Assembly: GCA_036502005.1 (NCBI GenBank)
Contig: DASXZH010000081.1
Location: 1 to 64,000 of the forward strand
Direction of reading: 5' to 3'
Length of the DNA stretch: 64,000 nt
Source of the DNA: DASXZH01 sp036502005
GTDB lineage: Bacteria; Armatimonadota; Fimbriimonadia; Fimbriimonadales; Fimbriimonadaceae
Positions within the stretch are counted from its first letter, which is position 1; every line of letters begins with the position of its first letter. Under the pieces are notes generated by a model. It had not been told where the DNA came from. It made no database searches and worked only from the letters and a program-made list of their open reading frames with translations. A program made the position numbers and the translations under genes. Shown here piece after piece: positions 61,753 through 64,000 of this stretch.

Positions 61753-62852
61753 ATCTTTGCCCCGGCAGATTGAGATGTACCAGCCGTCGCTGGCTTGGTC
61801 GCTGCTGTAGCCGGAAGTCGTTGTGGAATCTCCCCAGTTGGGAGGCCCGCGTTAGAGGGCGTGCTGCTCGGCGAGCCCTTCGCAGGCAACGTTCCCGGAG
61901 TTAAAGACCTTATATATTCCACCATTTGTTGAAGCTGTTCTTCGCTTAGTTGTCCTTTCGCCCCGCTAGTGTACTGCGGCATCGTGTTCGTGTAGCCCTG
62001 CACAATATGGGCGTACGGATTCACGATCGACTCGCGGAGGTAGTTGTCGTCCGCTGTTACGACGGAGCCGTTATCAACCTTCACAGGTCTATTATAGATT
62101 CCCACGAGAGACGGAGCACGTTCAGTATCGGCAGGTCCGTGACAATTTGTGCAGTTGTACTGTGTGTAAAGCTCTTCGCCCTTTTGCGCCATCGTTTGGA
62201 TGGTGGGTGAGGGAGTTGAGCCGCCATGCTCCAGCCACGCCGCGTATTCGGGCTGGGACATCACGTACACATAGCCGCCCATTTCCGAATGCTGGGTGCC
62301 GCAATGCTGGGCACAGAACAAATAATAGCGTCCGGGCTTTGTTGCCGTGAACCACTCGTACGTGTAGCGGCCAGGAACAACCATGTACTGGATCCTAAAC
62401 TGCGGGATGTAGAAAGCGTGAATAACGTCTTGCGAGATCATCGTCAGCTTAACGGGCACTCCTTCCGGCACATGCAACTCGTTCATCTCTCGAACCCCGT
62501 TCGGGTGCTGGATATGCCACATCCATTGCTTACCGATGACAAAAATGTTGAGCGCATTTGCTGGTGGCCTTCTTTGCTGCACGAAGAGAGTTGCGCCCCA
62601 AGCAAAAATAACAAGCCCCAACATTAACGGTGGGAGTGACCAAGCTATCTCGAGGCGAAGATTCTCATGCTCCGGTCGAGATCGATCCGCTTTTGAACCC
62701 GCTTTGTACTTGATCGCAAAGAAGATGACGACGGACATGACTGCGACCGTAAAGAAAATCGTGAGCAGGGTGATGACCGCGAACAGCGGATCATACTGTT
62801 TGGCGTACTCGGAGGCCTGTACAGGTGCCAGTTGGTAGGGGAAAAACCTCAT
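61749..62852 (-). CDS. ctaC: Cytochrome c oxidase subunit II fused to cytochrome c
   Basis: 367 residues. Two N-terminal helices (about 22-46 and 67-91), the cupredoxin with CuA ligands in [10 protein letters not shown] and [14 protein letters not shown], then a monohaem cytochrome c (CTNCH, with VEYIRSL near the end) making this a caa3-type subunit II. In CuA, the bridging Glu is Gln (CAQHC). A Pro/Ala-rich tail ends the protein. Electrons pass from c haem to CuA to subunit I. Starts 16 nt after sco. Confidence 0.95.
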   Translation of the reverse strand: MRFFPYQLAPVQASEYAKQYDPLFAVITLLTIFFTVAVMSVVIFFAIKYKAGSKADRSRPEHENLRLEIAWSLPPLMLGLVIFAWGATLFVQQRRPPANALNIFVIGKQWMWHIQHPNGVREMNELHVPEGVPVKLTMISQDVIHAFYIPQFRIQYMVVPGRYTYEWFTATKPGRYYLFCAQHCGTQHSEMGGYVYVMSQPEYAAWLEHGGSTPSPTIQTMAQKGEELYTQYNCTNCHGPADTERAPSLVGIYNRPVKVDNGSVVTADDNYLRESIVNPYAHIVQGYTNTMPQYTSGAKGQLSEEQLQQMVEYIRSLTPGTLPAKGSPSSTPSNAGLPTGEIPQRLPATAATKPATAGTSQSAGAKI

Positions 62853-62868
62853 GAAAACTTCAGGGGGG

Positions 62869-63726
62869 CTAAACGCCCGGCCCTAAGTCGACCTCCTTGT
62901 CGGTATTGTCTGGCTGATTAGGATTCGTTCGAGAGAGCATAAAAATAAGTCCGGCAACGGTAAAGATCGTCAGGAATCCGCCCACTTGCAAGGCTCTGAA
63001 AACATTCACCCTTGTTTTGCCCGTATTCGGATCGTATTGGATGCAGCCAAAAAGGATGGGATCGCTGGGAACGTTTATCTTCCCCTTGGCGGCGGTGTCG
63101 ATGGAGTCGCTTACCATGGTGGCTACATAGTCCACGCCATAGAGGTAGCGAGAGATGTGGCCGTCGGGAGTTATGACAAATAAGCCGGTTGGGTGAAGTA
63201 TCTGGTTTTTGGCGGGGTCGTACGAATAGCGGTATCCGATCGCCTTCGCCACTTTCTGAACTTCTGCTTGACTTCCAGTGAGGAAATGCCATCCATCATA
63301 TCCGCCTGGAAGCTTGGTGCGGTCTAGGATCTCCGCTCGCTTACCGTGGGCAAGTTCCGGCGTCTCCTTCGGGTTGATGCTAATAGAAACGACGTCGTAA
63401 TCCTTGGCGATATTCTTGTTTTTCATATCGACGAAGGTTTGGGTCGCGTTTTCGAATTCTAGTTGACAGGCGCCTTGGCAGCTATAAAACACCAGCATGA
63501 GGAGCACTGGCCGTTTGCCAAAATAATCTCCAAGCCGAACATCTTTGCCGTCCTCATCTTTGAACTTGGCATCGAGCGGAAGCTTATTGCCAAGCTTTTG
63601 GTCAAGTCCCATTTTTTTGGAAACATCGCCACCCTGCGCGTTTTTGAGAGAAACCGCAAAGGCGACGGACAGGCCGACAAGAATCAGCACGATGACGGGA
63701 ACCGCGAAGCGGGAAACTAGCTTCAT
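62869..63726 (-). CDS. sco: SCO1/SenC copper-delivery protein
   Basis: 285 residues. An N-terminal helix (about 9-27) anchors a thioredoxin-like domain. Copper ligands are CQGAC in VFYSCQGACQLEF (CxxxC) and the His in QILHPTGLFVITPDG. A second hydrophobic segment near the C-terminus (FLTIFTVAGLIFML) is unusual; most Sco proteins have one helix. It loads CuA of CtaC. Position directly upstream of ctaC supports this. Confidence 0.92.
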   Translation of the reverse strand: MKLVSRFAVPVIVLILVGLSVAFAVSLKNAQGGDVSKKMGLDQKLGNKLPLDAKFKDEDGKDVRLGDYFGKRPVLLMLVFYSCQGACQLEFENATQTFVDMKNKNIAKDYDVVSISINPKETPELAHGKRAEILDRTKLPGGYDGWHFLTGSQAEVQKVAKAIGYRYSYDPAKNQILHPTGLFVITPDGHISRYLYGVDYVATMVSDSIDTAAKGKINVPSDPILFGCIQYDPNTGKTRVNVFRALQVGGFLTIFTVAGLIFMLSRTNPNQPDNTDKEVDLGPGV

Positions 63727-64000
63727 TGCGCCCCGCCCTTGGATGGCACGACCTTAACGTTTTGGGGCTCACCGCTGGGAGGGCTACCTATTTCTCCCTT
63801 CAAACTGCCCTGAAGTGGCGTCGGCATCGGTGCCCTTCTCTTTTTTACGGGCTCAGACGAAGTTGGTCTAACAGCCGTATCGCCGCCTGAAGGTGAATTG
63901 TTCTCACCGGTTGCGGGCTCAGAACTTTGCTGAGCACCTACGGCTGCAGCGGGAGCGGGAGCGATGTTCAGCACGGATGGGTCATCCGATTTGCCCAGTT
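63723..64000 (-). CDS. C-terminal end of a Pro/Ala/Ser-rich protein (5' end outside window)
   Basis: The minus-strand frame is open from the window edge to a stop overlapping the sco start (ATGA), so about 92 residues at the C-terminus of a longer protein are seen. They are Pro, Ser, Gly and Lys-rich (PAPAAAVGAQQSSEPATG, VKKRRAPMPTPLQG), with no haem or metal motif. A start within the window (GTG 63974) is possible but an 83-residue protein of this composition is unlikely. Position before sco-cta suggests a respiratory gene, as alternative complex III genes often precede it; this is inference. Confidence 0.55.
   Translation of the reverse strand, partial: LGKSDDPSVLNIAPAPAAAVGAQQSSEPATGENNSPSGGDTAVRPTSSEPVKKRRAPMPTPLQGSLKGEIGSPPSGEPQNVKVVPSKGGAQ

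Overview
This is a contiguous stretch of a bacterial chromosome, dense in protein genes on both strands, with many 1-4 nt start/stop overlaps and few long gaps. Gene content points to an aerobic, diderm-like heterotroph: a complex I operon, an A2-type caa3-like cytochrome oxidase, a LolA-like pair, Sco, a PadR/HAAS module and WD40/ankyrin exported proteins. The combination (DinB proteins, RNase E/G, FmdB, DUF503, a WhiG/FliA-type sigma factor, GTG/TTG starts with weak Shine-Dalgarno sites) would fit Armatimonadota, perhaps Fimbriimonadia. That placement is inference from overall character, not a database match.

Layout. 0-2 kb: a 5'-truncated SAM methyltransferase, a DapA-fold protein without its catalytic lysine, and two small hypotheticals. 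2.5-4.8 kb (minus): DinB protein, Cys-rich protein, unknown protein, then hisF. A small inverted-repeat element lies at 4.83-4.98 kb. 5-11 kb: two tandem LolA-like paralogues, an epimerase, a Tat-exported glycosylasparaginase and a PadR regulator with two HAAS membrane proteins. 11-17 kb: a second DinB protein, a histidine kinase/response regulator/Spy-like operon, an ErpA-type Fe-S protein and a serine-hydrolase-fold protein lacking its active site. 17-22 kb: DoxX, DUF503, a flippase, a WD40 protein and a HipBA toxin-antitoxin pair with a clear operator.

22.5-34.4 kb is the respiratory core: nuoG, then nuoHJKLMN, with nuoI missing, a UroD-like gene inserted between nuoM and nuoN, and a TIM-barrel isomerase coupled to nuoN. 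34-39 kb holds a GAF protein, an exported hydrolase and a fabI-glutamate formiminotransferase-purK operon. 39-46 kb: two membrane proteins, a FliA/WhiG-type sigma cassette, a PhnP-like hydrolase, an RNase E/G, FmdB and thymidine kinase (probably started at CTG). 47-52 kb: exported hypothetical and ankyrin proteins, an ATP-grasp/HAD pair, a cysteine dioxygenase and an FAD/NAD(P)-binding protein.

52.2-54.8 kb is a short accessory-looking block of unknown genes, including a DUF4268/PD-(D/E)XK-like protein, lying against the 3' end of a selenocysteine tRNA gene. The presence of that tRNA implies that UGA is decoded as Sec somewhere in this genome. 55-59 kb: EAL-HDOD protein, HAD phosphatase, two TFIIB-type zinc-ribbon proteins, purN and plsC. 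59-64 kb (minus) is an unknown Pro-rich gene (cut by the window), sco, ctaC-ctaD-ctaE-ctaF, which together with complex I make up most of an aerobic respiratory chain.

At least five families of short palindromic or dispersed repeats occupy the longer intergenic gaps. No rRNA, CRISPR array or full insertion sequence was seen.
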